Assembly (NCBI RefSeq): GCF_010669285.1
Contig: NZ_CP048711.1
Span: forward strand, 2,666,001-2,730,000
Origin: Kineobactrum salinum
GTDB lineage: Bacteria; Pseudomonadota; Gammaproteobacteria; Pseudomonadales; Halieaceae
DNA length: 64,000 bases
Reading direction: 5' to 3'
Below, one piece after another: positions 63,874-64,000 of the stretch. The notes beneath the pieces are model-generated. The model was given only the letters and a program-made list of their open reading frames with translations, searched no databases and was not told where the DNA came from. Made by a program: the position numbers and the translations under genes. Position 1 is the stretch's first letter, and every line of letters starts with the position of its first letter.

Positions 63874-64000
63874 TCACGACCGATCCTTGCGGGCACTGGC
63901 GAAGGCGGCTGCCAGCGCGGTGGGGGCAGTGCTGCCGCCCCCCTGCCTGTCTCCGTCCTGCTTGGCCTTGCTGTGCGTGCGAGGCCGCTGACTGCCACGC
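63874..64000 (-). CDS. C-terminal end of an unidentified protein (cut by window edge)
   Basis: A minus-strand frame is open from the window edge to a TGA at 63874-63876. Its last 40 codons encode a basic, low-complexity stretch (QRPRTHSKAKQDGDRQGGG) and a helical end (TALAAAFASARKDRS). This looks like the tail of a nucleic-acid-binding protein, but the rest is outside the window, so no product is proposed. It is convergent with the EAL gene. Confidence 0.3.
   Translation of the reverse strand, partial: RGSQRPRTHSKAKQDGDRQGGGSTAPTALAAAFASARKDRS

Overview
The window is about 64 kb of GC-rich chromosome from a gammaproteobacterium. Gene content and order repeatedly match Pseudomonas-type clusters: pdxA-surA-lptD-amgK-murU, rpe-trpE, trpGDC-crp/vfr-osmC-coq7, dusB-fis-purH-purD, prmA-accC-accB-aroQ, and argC-erpA-anmK-M23 peptidase-tyrS-rrn. 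Genes usual in those clusters are missing here (ksgA/apaG after pdxA, gph between rpe and trpE, speD before coq7). My best guess is a marine gammaproteobacterium of the Halieaceae/Cellvibrionales type; this is inference from gene order and rRNA style, not a database match.

Layout: 1-2.2 kb holds two membrane-protein genes (minus strand), one frameshifted. 2.3-7.7 kb is pdxA, a coiled-coil gene with a broken start, surA and lptD, which are divergent from amgK-murU (7.8-9.5 kb, cell-wall sugar recycling). 9.7-18.9 kb is rpe-trpE and trpGDC, with a SulP transporter and a MHYT-GGDEF-EAL protein between the two trp segments. 19-31 kb holds crp/vfr, an OsmC protein, coq7, purD, purH, fis, dusB, prmA, accC, accB, aroQ and dsbD. 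31-41 kb holds a PCuAC-type copper chaperone, a DUF2333 protein, a pentapeptide-repeat protein, DNA polymerase II, a PfkB sugar kinase, PBP1b with an LpoP-like lipoprotein, ModF and a NUDIX hydrolase. 41-52 kb holds a haem block (hemB, hemL, hemJ), argC, erpA, anmK, an M23 peptidase and tyrS. 52-57.8 kb is a complete rRNA operon (16S, tRNA-Ile, tRNA-Ala, 23S, 5S) with two promoters, processing stems and a terminator. 58-64 kb holds arfB, an unknown exported protein, a protein that looks like a PqqD-type domain fused to a glycosyltransferase, and two c-di-GMP proteins.

Four observations stand out. First, seven genes, among them purH, dusB and dsbD, are each broken by exactly one missing base at a homopolymer (mostly G/C runs), which points to consensus error more than to decay. 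Second, two copies of a short non-coding mobile element (32281-32462 and 50074-50297) share a TGAATGGCACT end, have 6-7 bp flanking duplications, and carry a 26-bp hairpin stem that differs between the copies at two base pairs, both compensated. Third, the 23S gene carries structured extra segments at helix 25 and helix 45, the classic sites of intervening sequences. Fourth, the PqqD-glycosyltransferase fusion and its exported neighbour are the best candidates for an undescribed function, though nothing here proves a system.
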